Source: Seongchinamella unica
GTDB taxonomy: Bacteria > Pseudomonadota > Gammaproteobacteria > Pseudomonadales > Halieaceae
Direction of reading: 5' to 3'
Length of the DNA stretch: 64,000 nt
NCBI RefSeq assembly: GCF_004354085.1
Contig: NZ_SMSE01000001.1
Coordinates: 419,335 to 483,334, forward strand
The number at the start of each line of letters is the position of its first letter. Position 1 is the stretch's first letter. Positions 9,424-17,050 of the stretch are shown piece after piece. The position numbers were made by a program, and so were the translations under genes. A model generated the notes under the pieces. It had not been told where the DNA came from. It worked only from the letters and a program-made list of their open reading frames with translations, and did not search any database.

Positions 9424-9834
9424 TCAGGCGGCTGCGCGCTGCTTGGTGTGATTGAAAATCAGCTGCCGCAGGACGCTCTCCGGGGGAATCTTGGTCACGT
9501 GGGCGGTGGCACCACGGGCCTGCCCCTTGGCAATATCGAAAATACCGTCTGAGGAGGACAACATCACCACTGGGGTGTTGCGAGTATCCTCCGCATTGCG
9601 GATCAGGGTGCAGGTCTGGTAGCCATCCAGCTCCGGCATGGTGATGTCGAGAAAGATAAGATCTGGTTTGAAGCGGCGCAGCATGCCCAAAGCCTTGTAG
9701 CCGTCCTCCGCACACTCTACCTCGCAGCCCATACCCTTGAGGGTATGGGACATCATCATGCGGATGGTCTTGGCATCATCGACAATGGCAATTTTTACGC
9801 CGCTGATGTCCATTTCTTCAGTCTGTTCGTTCAT
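9424..9834 (-). CDS. pilG: PilG-type single-domain response regulator
   Basis: This is a stand-alone CheY-like receiver and the first gene of the Chp operon. In Pseudomonas PilG promotes pilus extension. The ATG at 9834 is preferred (GAGG 5 nt upstream), giving 136 residues. The acidic pocket is I-V-D-D near residue 18 and the phospho-acceptor is D63 (FLDITMP). The stretch LDGYQTC and MLSSSDG-IFD-AKG are characteristic of PilG rather than PilH. The normally conserved Lys-Pro pair is K115-I116 here. No second receiver gene (pilH) is present between it and pilI. Confidence 0.9.
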   Translation of the reverse strand: MNEQTEEMDISGVKIAIVDDAKTIRMMMSHTLKGMGCEVECAEDGYKALGMLRRFKPDLIFLDITMPELDGYQTCTLIRNAEDTRNTPVVMLSSSDGIFDIAKGQARGATAHVTKIPPESVLRQLIFNHTKQRAAA

Positions 9835-10001
9835 TCTGCCCTCACTTCGCGTCAGTAGTGTGAGTCGGATCACATGGGGTTTTAGCCCCCACAGTATTTC
9901 AGCGCGTGAAATCGGGCAGCAACCAAAAACTGGAGTTTTCTACAGAAAATGGCGCGTAATCCCTGATCTGGCGCACAAAATGACGCCCGGAGGTGTGGAG
10001 G

Positions 10002-10025
10002 GGTAAAATTACCGGCAGTTTTACC
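10002..10025. repeat. Inverted repeat upstream of pilG
   Basis: A perfect 7-bp inverted repeat (GGTAAAA / TTTTACC) flanks a 10-nt loop between the unknown gene at 10035 and pilG. No T-tract follows on the minus strand, so it is not a convincing intrinsic terminator. It could be an operator or an mRNA stem for the pilG operon. Confidence 0.4.
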
Positions 10026-10034
10026 GACTGTGCC

Positions 10035-10604
10035 CTATTCGCTGGGGAACATGTAGTTACGGAAGGGCTCCAGATGCCCGGGCTGAAAATCCTGCAATTC
10101 GTAAATGTTGAATTTGTGCATGAGGCTCAGGCAGCGCTGGAAGGCCTTGTCCGCGTCGTAGGACGAGGGGGGAATACCGTATTCATCGGTGAGCTGGGCA
10201 AAAATCAGCGAGGCGATCTCCCGGCGGGCCTGGTCCTCCCGGTACATGGTATGGTTCACCGGCGAGGAAACCACCGGAGATCCATATATCAGAAAGGCTT
10301 CCCAGCGCTCGATGTCCTGCTCATCATCCAGCTGCGCTACCAGGAAACGAACCATGTTGCGCAGGTCTTCCCGCGGCGGCAGCACGTCTTTCTGTAACCA
10401 CTTGCGTATCTCCGACTCCCGCCAACGGCTATTGATGCCCATCACCCCCAGGACCCGGCCCTCGAACTGCGATGGCGCGACTCCGGCGAGGTCCCACAGC
10501 ATATTCAGGCGAGCTGAAAACCCCAGGCTGGGTGGCAACTTGTCCTCGGCCAGTTGCTCGTATTCCCTGGCACACGCTTCCAGGCTCTTGCGATTGTCTG
10601 CCAC
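10035..10604 (-). CDS. Conserved-looking hypothetical protein, 189 aa
   Basis: I do not recognise this protein. It is soluble, with no signal peptide or membrane segment, and is predominantly helical by composition. An N-terminal stretch (about 1-75) ending in ESEIRKWLQKDVLPPRED could be a helix-turn-helix-like segment. GTG at 10604 is the start, with GGAGG about 10 nt upstream. It begins 2 nt after the stop of the large regulator-like gene at 10607, so the two are almost certainly cotranscribed and may be functionally linked. Confidence 0.7.
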   Translation of the reverse strand: MADNRKSLEACAREYEQLAEDKLPPSLGFSARLNMLWDLAGVAPSQFEGRVLGVMGINSRWRESEIRKWLQKDVLPPREDLRNMVRFLVAQLDDEQDIERWEAFLIYGSPVVSSPVNHTMYREDQARREIASLIFAQLTDEYGIPPSSYDADKAFQRCLSLMHKFNIYELQDFQPGHLEPFRNYMFPSE

Positions 10605-10606
10605 GA

Positions 10607-13210
10607 CTAAACATCCTCCAGCAGTTGCTTGACGCGTTTCTGGTAAGTGGGTGTCGAAACCCCCATGATTTTCGCCCTGTCGGCCACGCTGATCCCGTCA
10701 CACTGCTGCAGCACCAGTGACAGCAACATTTCCTGCGCCACCTCTTGCGGAGGCTTGTCCGGCGGCGTGGATTCCATCACCCACTCGCGCACCAGCCGGC
10801 GGCTCTCCTGCCACAGCAGACTCCCCTCGCGCTCCGCTTCGCGGGCTTTGATGCGCGGCAGCCAGCGACCGATATTGCGATTGCGGGTCTGCAGGTATTC
10901 GGAGGCACCCCTGCTGTTTCCGCCACAGCGATCCAGAGCCGCCTCGATCAATTCATCGTCCAGCCAGGCTCCCAGGGGCCGCAATACTTCGGTTTCCAGT
11001 GATACCGCCAGTGCCTGCCCCAGGGCCAGGCGCAACTCTTCCTGCACGGAAGGCGCGTAACCGGCAGGCTCCGCATGGTCCTCTGGATGGGCGCTGAGGA
11101 AAGGACGCTTATCCGGAGTTTGCGCCGCCAGGCCGTCCGCCGATATGCCGACAAACAATCCCAGGTCCACCGGTGTCACCCACTCCTTGTCGGTGCGCTC
11201 CACCGCAGCCCTGATCATCTCCCGCATCTCGCTGATGTTACCCGGCCAGCGGTGCCGCAGCAGCGCCTGCTCGGCATCCGGGGTAAACCCGGATATTCGC
11301 CTGTCCTGCTGGGTACTCTCCTGATCGAGAATTTTGTGCGCCCAACGCAACACGGCCCGGGGCCGCTCCCGCAGCGGCGGCACCTGAATCGGGTAGCCGG
11401 CAAACACGCTGGCGAGCCGAGGATCCAGTTCCTGACGCTCAACCAGTGTCGCCAGCGGCGTCGGGAACAGCCCGATATAGCGATTGCGGGCAAGATAGTG
11501 GCTGCCGCCTTCGTCGCTTGCCGTGCGAGTCGCCAACTGCCGCGCCAGCCTGCCCTGGGTTTCCATATGCAGGAGCTGGGGCGATTTGAATACCAGGGTT
11601 CTGCCGTCGCCCTGCTGCAATTCCCGACTGATCGTCGTCCAGGCCTCACCACGGGTACGAAATGCCCTGCAATCCAAACGCACCAGACCGTCGGGGTCGC
11701 CCTCGCTGGCGCCGTGGACGACCTGGGCCACGTAGTATTTACCAGTGCCGCGCTCTCCGACCACGGCAACCGGCATATTGACCCTGGCCAGGAACATCGC
11801 CTGGTCGATCGCCCCTTCCATGTTGTCCAGAACATAACCCTGGATACCCTTTTCCATTTCCCTGGGCGCCGGGACCTGGGGCGTGGCTGGTTCCTTGGCG
11901 GGTTGGCTGTTCTGGCGGCCGTGGGCCAGCATTGTCGCCAGATGCTGCAATGCGCCGGCGCAAGGTTGAAAAGCCGGCTGCTCGCGGTTGATGAGCAGTA
12001 GCCCCCCCTGCAACTGCCCTCCGCTGCGCAGCAGGCACAAACCGAGGTTTTCCGGTAGTGAGGGTTCACCCGCCTCCAGTTTCTGCACTTCCAGTTGACG
12101 CAGTGTGCCCTGGACGGTCTTTGGCAGCCTGTTCAGAGACATTGGCCCGAGTTCACGGCCAGCTATACCCGCAGCGGCCAGACAATCAGGCTTGCCGTCA
12201 TGGGCGAAATGGAACAAGACGGCGCCAGCCAGACCCGACTGCGCCAGTATTAATTCCAGCACTTGCGCGGCGTAGTCAGCAAGGCGACGGGGTGGGGCCG
12301 GCAGGGCCACCAAATCCGCCAGAAATTTACGCTGCTGCTGGTCGACGGATGCGTCGCGAAATGCCCCGGTGGCACTCAGGGCGCGGGCCGCCTGGGCGAG
12401 CGGATCCCAGGGGCTGGAAAACCGGATGCGTTCCTCACTACCCGCCTGGGCCTGCAGCAGCGCGCCATTGGCTGCCACCAACGCGCTGAGCGCTGTCTGC
12501 CCCTCCAATCGCTGGGACAGGCCAATACAGGCCCGGGCGTACTGGGCTCCCCCCGTACATCCGGCAAGAAACTGATGCAGGTGGGAAGCGAGGGCACGAC
12601 TGACATCCAGTGCCGCTTCCGGATCCAGGCCGCGCAAAATTACCGCGATGGTGCTGCCCTCGGGAAGTCCCAGCCAGTCCTCGTCGCGCAGGATTTGCTG
12701 CAGGCCAACCCGCAACTCCATCATCAATCCGTCAGTTTCCGGCACCCCCCAGGCGGGGCTGAATTCCAGCCTGTCTACCCCGAGCACCGCGACTATATCC
12801 TCCTGACCCACATGTTGTTCCACCTGCAGGCCCCAGGGCGAGTGCAGCGGACGAAGGAACATCAATACCGCGTCGCTGCCGTGCCAGGGCTGCGGTGCCA
12901 CTAAACCCGCCATCAGGAAATCGCCATCCGACCCGGCGCCAACAATCAGCGGTGGCAGGGCAGCGGATATGCCGGCTGCGATTGCCTGACTGACGACAGC
13001 GGTGCTATCGGCCGGAATCGCCAAGGCATCGCGCCAATCACGACCCACCAGACCGTCACTGACTTTAAAGGGCAGCCTGCCATAACTGGCCAGCACAAGC
13101 TGGCTGTCCCGATCGACAATGACCAGGCAAGTGCCGATCTCGCTATAGTGTTGGTCTAATACTGTCACTGGCGTCAGTATAGGGGATATACCGCCGCCGC
13201 AGTAGCACAT
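10607..13210 (-). CDS. Degenerate sigma-54-activator-like protein with GGDEF-like and GAF-like regions
   Basis: The ATG at 13210 (GGAG 10 nt upstream) gives 867 residues; longer in-frame starts would run into the divergent gene. Residues 20-100 look PAS-like. Residues 140-265 resemble a GGDEF fold whose active-site motif has become EGSTI. Residues 305-430 are GAF-like. Residues 455-690 resemble the AAA+ domain of sigma-54 activators: a Walker-A-like GERGTGKY (485-492) and RWPGNISEMRE are present. The GAFTGA loop is missing, and the Walker B Asp-Glu is replaced by K542-S543 (TLVFKSP). Two Fis-like helix-turn-helix segments close the protein. I infer a DNA-binding regulator unable to hydrolyse ATP normally or to contact sigma-54. 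Its target is unknown; the Chp operon is the nearest candidate. Confidence 0.72.
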   Translation of the reverse strand: MCYCGGGISPILTPVTVLDQHYSEIGTCLVIVDRDSQLVLASYGRLPFKVSDGLVGRDWRDALAIPADSTAVVSQAIAAGISAALPPLIVGAGSDGDFLMAGLVAPQPWHGSDAVLMFLRPLHSPWGLQVEQHVGQEDIVAVLGVDRLEFSPAWGVPETDGLMMELRVGLQQILRDEDWLGLPEGSTIAVILRGLDPEAALDVSRALASHLHQFLAGCTGGAQYARACIGLSQRLEGQTALSALVAANGALLQAQAGSEERIRFSSPWDPLAQAARALSATGAFRDASVDQQQRKFLADLVALPAPPRRLADYAAQVLELILAQSGLAGAVLFHFAHDGKPDCLAAAGIAGRELGPMSLNRLPKTVQGTLRQLEVQKLEAGEPSLPENLGLCLLRSGGQLQGGLLLINREQPAFQPCAGALQHLATMLAHGRQNSQPAKEPATPQVPAPREMEKGIQGYVLDNMEGAIDQAMFLARVNMPVAVVGERGTGKYYVAQVVHGASEGDPDGLVRLDCRAFRTRGEAWTTISRELQQGDGRTLVFKSPQLLHMETQGRLARQLATRTASDEGGSHYLARNRYIGLFPTPLATLVERQELDPRLASVFAGYPIQVPPLRERPRAVLRWAHKILDQESTQQDRRISGFTPDAEQALLRHRWPGNISEMREMIRAAVERTDKEWVTPVDLGLFVGISADGLAAQTPDKRPFLSAHPEDHAEPAGYAPSVQEELRLALGQALAVSLETEVLRPLGAWLDDELIEAALDRCGGNSRGASEYLQTRNRNIGRWLPRIKAREAEREGSLLWQESRRLVREWVMESTPPDKPPQEVAQEMLLSLVLQQCDGISVADRAKIMGVSTPTYQKRVKQLLEDV

Positions 13211-13281
13211 GACAAACCAGCTCCCATGCACCCGGTATCGTCCGGTGCTATGCTCGGTGGCGTCCGCAACGAAAGCCCTGG

Positions 13282-14193
13282 GTGGAGCGTGTGTTGAAGA
13301 AAAAAAACCTGCTATGGCTGGCCTTCGCAATACTGGCCCTGATCTTTACCCTTATCCAGTTCGTACCCTCGGCGCCTGTTCTCATTCCTGCCGAACTGCC
13401 ACCGGAACAGCGTGCCGCCCATCGGCTGCTGAATTTCGAGGGCGTGGACAACTTTCGTGACCTGGGTGGCTATGAAGCGGCAGGCGGGAGAAAGGTAAAG
13501 TGGGGCACGCTCTACCGGTCTGCAAATTTTGCCGAGACCAGCCGCAGCGACCAGCAGGTCCTTGACCGGCTGAATCTCTACGCCCTGGTCGATTTCCGCT
13601 CCGCGGCGGAGAAAGCTGAGGAACCCAACCAGCTGCCGGAAAAACCCGCTTACCGGCTCGTTGAGATTCCGACCATGGATGGCGGCAACAACAGCGTCCA
13701 CGAAGAAATCATCGCCCGCTTTGAAGACGGCAACTTTTCCGAATTTGACCCGGACGTGTTCATGATTGCAGCCAACCGCGCGTTCGCCACCACGTTCACA
13801 CCCCAGTTCCGCGAGTTTATCGGGGTCATTCGCGAGGCCCGGGGCAGACCTGTTGTCTGGCATTGCAGCGCCGGCAAGGACCGTACCGGATTTGCCGCGG
13901 CGATCCTCCTGCGTATTCTCGGAGTCCCTGATGACGTGATCATGGCGGACTATCTGTTGAGCCGGGACTCGGCACTGGCAGCGCGACAGAAAGAACTGAC
14001 CCTGCTACGTCTGATGGAAGGCGATGAGGCCGCTGATAAACTGGCCATTCTGCTGGGCGTTGAAGCACCGTGGCTGGAGGCCGCCTTCGAGACTATCGAT
14101 CAGCAGTATGGGAACTTCGATACCTATGTACGGGAAGCCCTGGGCCTGGATGATACCGCGATTGGGCAACTGCGCGCCCAGCTCCTGGAATAA
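13282..14193 (+). CDS. Membrane-anchored tyrosine-phosphatase-like phosphatase
   Basis: This is a phosphatase of the dual-specificity/Tyr_phosphatase-3 type. Numbered from GTG 13282 (303 residues), an N-terminal membrane anchor lies at about 9-28. NFRDLGGY near 57 and the catalytic loop HCSAGKDRTG with C195 and R201 follow; the general acid may be the Asp in DFR (103-106). Start choice is open: GTG at 13282 has no clear ribosome-binding site, whereas a TTG at 13294 has GGAG 6 nt upstream. It sits 3 nt before cardiolipin synthase, so a role on phosphatidylglycerophosphate or another phospholipid phosphate is possible, but protein phosphatase activity is equally open. Confidence 0.82.
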   Translation: MERVLKKKNLLWLAFAILALIFTLIQFVPSAPVLIPAELPPEQRAAHRLLNFEGVDNFRDLGGYEAAGGRKVKWGTLYRSANFAETSRSDQQVLDRLNLYALVDFRSAAEKAEEPNQLPEKPAYRLVEIPTMDGGNNSVHEEIIARFEDGNFSEFDPDVFMIAANRAFATTFTPQFREFIGVIREARGRPVVWHCSAGKDRTGFAAAILLRILGVPDDVIMADYLLSRDSALAARQKELTLLRLMEGDEAADKLAILLGVEAPWLEAAFETIDQQYGNFDTYVREALGLDDTAIGQLRAQLLE

Positions 14194-14196
14194 GCG

Positions 14197-15636
14197 ATGG
14201 ACATTCCACTGCTGGGAGAACTGATCGCCATCGCCCTGGTGCTGCTGTACCTGGGCGCGATCGCCTGTGCGCTGGAAGTCATTCTCAAGGGACGTACACC
14301 GCAGGGTGCCATCGCCTGGGCCATCTCCTTGCTCACCTTCCCCGTGCTCACCCTGCCCTTTTACCTGATCTTCAGCCGCAACCGGTTTGACGGCTACCTG
14401 GAACAACGTGACGAAATCGAAACCGAATCGAAAAGGCTTCTGGCAGCGACCAGCGGCAGGATTGAGGACTACGTGGTACCGAGAATTGCGGGCCAGCCGC
14501 TGTATACCAGTCTGTTCAACCTGGCGCGCATGCCAGCCACCCGCGGCAACAAGTTGCGATTGCTGATTGACGGTGCAGATACCTTTAATGACATCATTGC
14601 CGGGCTGGAGCGCGCCGAGACTTACATCCTGTTTCAGTTCTATATCATTCGCGACGATGAGCTCAGTCGCCGCCTGTGCCGCCTGCTGGCGGACAAGGCC
14701 CGTGCCGGCGTATCCGTATTCCTGCTGTACGATGAAATCGGCAGCCGCACCTTTCATCGTTCGAGACTGCGCCGTCAATTGCTGATGGCCGGCGTGGAGG
14801 CCGTCCCCTTCAACACGACCCAGGGTCGCCGTAACCGCTTTCAGCTCAACTTTCGCAATCACCGCAAGGTGGTAGTGGTGGATGGCAGCATGGCCTGGAT
14901 TGGCGGACACAACGTGGGAGACGAATACCTTGGACTCAACAAAAAGATCGGTCACTGGCGGGACACACACGTACGCTTCGAGGGTCCTGCCGTACTCGGC
15001 GCTGAACTGGCATTTGCCACCGACTGGCTGTGGGCTTCCCGCGAACACCTGAAGATACCCTGGAATTTCTCTCGCGAAGCCTGTGGCGACAGTACTGTAC
15101 TGGTGTTCCCATCTGACCCCGCCAGTGAGTACGAGGAAGCCGGGCTGATGTACCACCAGTCTATCGTCGGCGCCGAGCACCGGGTGTGGATAGCCAGTCC
15201 CTATTTCGTGCCCGACAGGGGCATTGTGGCAGCGCTACAACTGGCGGCTTTGCGCGGCGTGGACGTAAGGGTGATTATCCCCGACGAACCTGACGGCCCG
15301 ATGGTCGCCATGGCCAACTGGTCGTTCACCCGCGAACTGCTGGCCTCGGGAATCAAGGTCTACCGCTATCAGGGTGGATTCATGCACCAGAAAGTGCTGT
15401 TGATGGACGATCAACTGGCCGGGATTGGAACGGCCAACTTTGATAACCGATCCTTCAGGCTCAATTTTGAAATCACGGTACTGGCCCACGATGAAGCATT
15501 CGCCCGGGAAGTTGAGACGATGCTGGAACGGGATATGGGTCGCAGTCGCCAGGTCAGCCTGGATGAATTTTCCGCCAAACCCGCCTGGTTTGTTCTCGCC
15601 ATGGCGATAGCCCGCCTGTTTGCGCCAGTGCTATAG
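14197..15636 (+). CDS. cls: Cardiolipin synthase
   Basis: This enzyme condenses phosphatidylglycerol into cardiolipin at the inner membrane. At 479 residues it is typical of bacterial Cls. Two N-terminal membrane helices (about 5-27 and 37-60) are followed by two phospholipase-D HKD motifs. The first is NHRKVVVVDG with H222, K224 and D229, and the second is HQKVLLMDD with H397, K399 and D404. The ATG at 14197 begins 3 nt after the phosphatase stop codon, indicating an operon. Confidence 0.94.
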   Translation: MDIPLLGELIAIALVLLYLGAIACALEVILKGRTPQGAIAWAISLLTFPVLTLPFYLIFSRNRFDGYLEQRDEIETESKRLLAATSGRIEDYVVPRIAGQPLYTSLFNLARMPATRGNKLRLLIDGADTFNDIIAGLERAETYILFQFYIIRDDELSRRLCRLLADKARAGVSVFLLYDEIGSRTFHRSRLRRQLLMAGVEAVPFNTTQGRRNRFQLNFRNHRKVVVVDGSMAWIGGHNVGDEYLGLNKKIGHWRDTHVRFEGPAVLGAELAFATDWLWASREHLKIPWNFSREACGDSTVLVFPSDPASEYEEAGLMYHQSIVGAEHRVWIASPYFVPDRGIVAALQLAALRGVDVRVIIPDEPDGPMVAMANWSFTRELLASGIKVYRYQGGFMHQKVLLMDDQLAGIGTANFDNRSFRLNFEITVLAHDEAFAREVETMLERDMGRSRQVSLDEFSAKPAWFVLAMAIARLFAPVL

Positions 15637-15667
15637 CGGCCCCCGGAAAGTCACGGGGCGATGTCCG

Positions 15668-17017
15668 CTATTCGCTGACACCCATGACGAAAATAACCAG
15701 GAGCGCCGGTGGAACCACAAAGCGAATCAACAGATACCAGAGCTTGTGGCCAAAACCATTTTGTATGGCCAGTTCATCCCGGCTGTACTCCCGGCGCATC
15801 GCCCAACCGGCAAAGACCGCGATCAACAGGCCCCCCAGCGGCAACAGGATCTGGTTGGAAAAGTAATCCATGATGTCGTTGAAATTGCGACCGCCCATGG
15901 ACACGTCGCCAATGACGTTATAGGACATCAGGCTGACCACACTGAGGACGGCGACAGAACCCACCACAATAAGCGCACTCTTGTGACGGGGGATCGAGAA
16001 GCGCTCTTCCGCCCATGAATTGACCGATTCCACGAGACCAACCATGGAAGTGATACCGGCAACGGACAACATGACGAAAAACAGGATGCTGAACCCGTAG
16101 CCTGCGGGCATCTGGGCGAAGGCCACCGGCAGGGTCTGGAAAATCAGGCCTGGACCCGCCGCCGGATCCAGGCCGTAGTTGAACACGGCAGGGAATATCA
16201 CCAGCCCGGCGAGCACCGCCACGAGGGTATCGGCAACAACAATAATCATGACCGACTGGGTAATGGAAATAGAGCGAGGCAGGTAGGAACCGTAGGTCAT
16301 CATGCCGCCCATGGCCACACTGATGGAGAAGAAGGCCTGGCCGATAGCCGCCAGCACCGTCCCTGGGCCGATCTTGTTGAAGTCGGGAGTAAACAGCCAC
16401 TCGATCGCTTCACTGAATCCACCGCTGAAGTAATTATAGGTGGCGAGGGCAACCAGCAGCAGGAACATGGCGGGCATCATCACCCGCACCGCGCGCTCGA
16501 TGCCATCCTTGACTCCCGAGTAAATGATAAATCCGGTAATCGCCAGCCCGACCAGGGTCCAGAACAGCATGCCCATATTATCTGCCAGCACACCGCTGAA
16601 TGTCGCTTCCGCCACCTGGGCGTCGACGCCGACAAAACCGGTGGTCACCGCTTTGTACAGGTACCACAGAACCCAGCCAACGACCCCGGCATATACGATT
16701 TCAATGGTGTAAGCGGCGAGCAGGCCCATGGCGCCGACGACTTTCCAGTGGCTCGAGCGATTGCTCTCCCGGGCAACCGCCGCCATGGCGTTGGGTGGGC
16801 TGCCCTTACCCCTTCGGCCGATCATGATCTCGGCCATCAGGATGGGTACACCGATGCCGAATGCGCAGGCCAGGTAGATAATGACAAAGGCCGCGCCGCC
16901 GTTTTCGCCGGCAACATAGGGGAAACGCCAGATGTTGCCCAGGCCCACGGCAAATCCCACCGACGCCATGATGAAGGCAAATCGGGAAGACCAGTGTTCT
17001 CCGGCGGATCCGGCCAT
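15668..17017 (-). CDS. Sodium-dependent transporter of the NSS (SNF) family
   Basis: This is a multi-pass inner-membrane symporter of the neurotransmitter:sodium symporter family, probably importing an amino acid or related amine with Na+. It has 449 residues and about 11-12 hydrophobic segments. The first helix carries the family signature (GFAVGLGNIWRFPYVAGENG) that forms the sodium and substrate sites. The substrate cannot be read from the sequence. It is convergent with cls and shares its strand with the aminopeptidase P gene 33 bp upstream, which suggests peptide or amino-acid use. Confidence 0.92.
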   Translation of the reverse strand: MAGSAGEHWSSRFAFIMASVGFAVGLGNIWRFPYVAGENGGAAFVIIYLACAFGIGVPILMAEIMIGRRGKGSPPNAMAAVARESNRSSHWKVVGAMGLLAAYTIEIVYAGVVGWVLWYLYKAVTTGFVGVDAQVAEATFSGVLADNMGMLFWTLVGLAITGFIIYSGVKDGIERAVRVMMPAMFLLLVALATYNYFSGGFSEAIEWLFTPDFNKIGPGTVLAAIGQAFFSISVAMGGMMTYGSYLPRSISITQSVMIIVVADTLVAVLAGLVIFPAVFNYGLDPAAGPGLIFQTLPVAFAQMPAGYGFSILFFVMLSVAGITSMVGLVESVNSWAEERFSIPRHKSALIVVGSVAVLSVVSLMSYNVIGDVSMGGRNFNDIMDYFSNQILLPLGGLLIAVFAGWAMRREYSRDELAIQNGFGHKLWYLLIRFVVPPALLVIFVMGVSE

Positions 17018-17050
17018 GTTGTTTATCCCCCTTGTTATTCTGGTTGCAGT

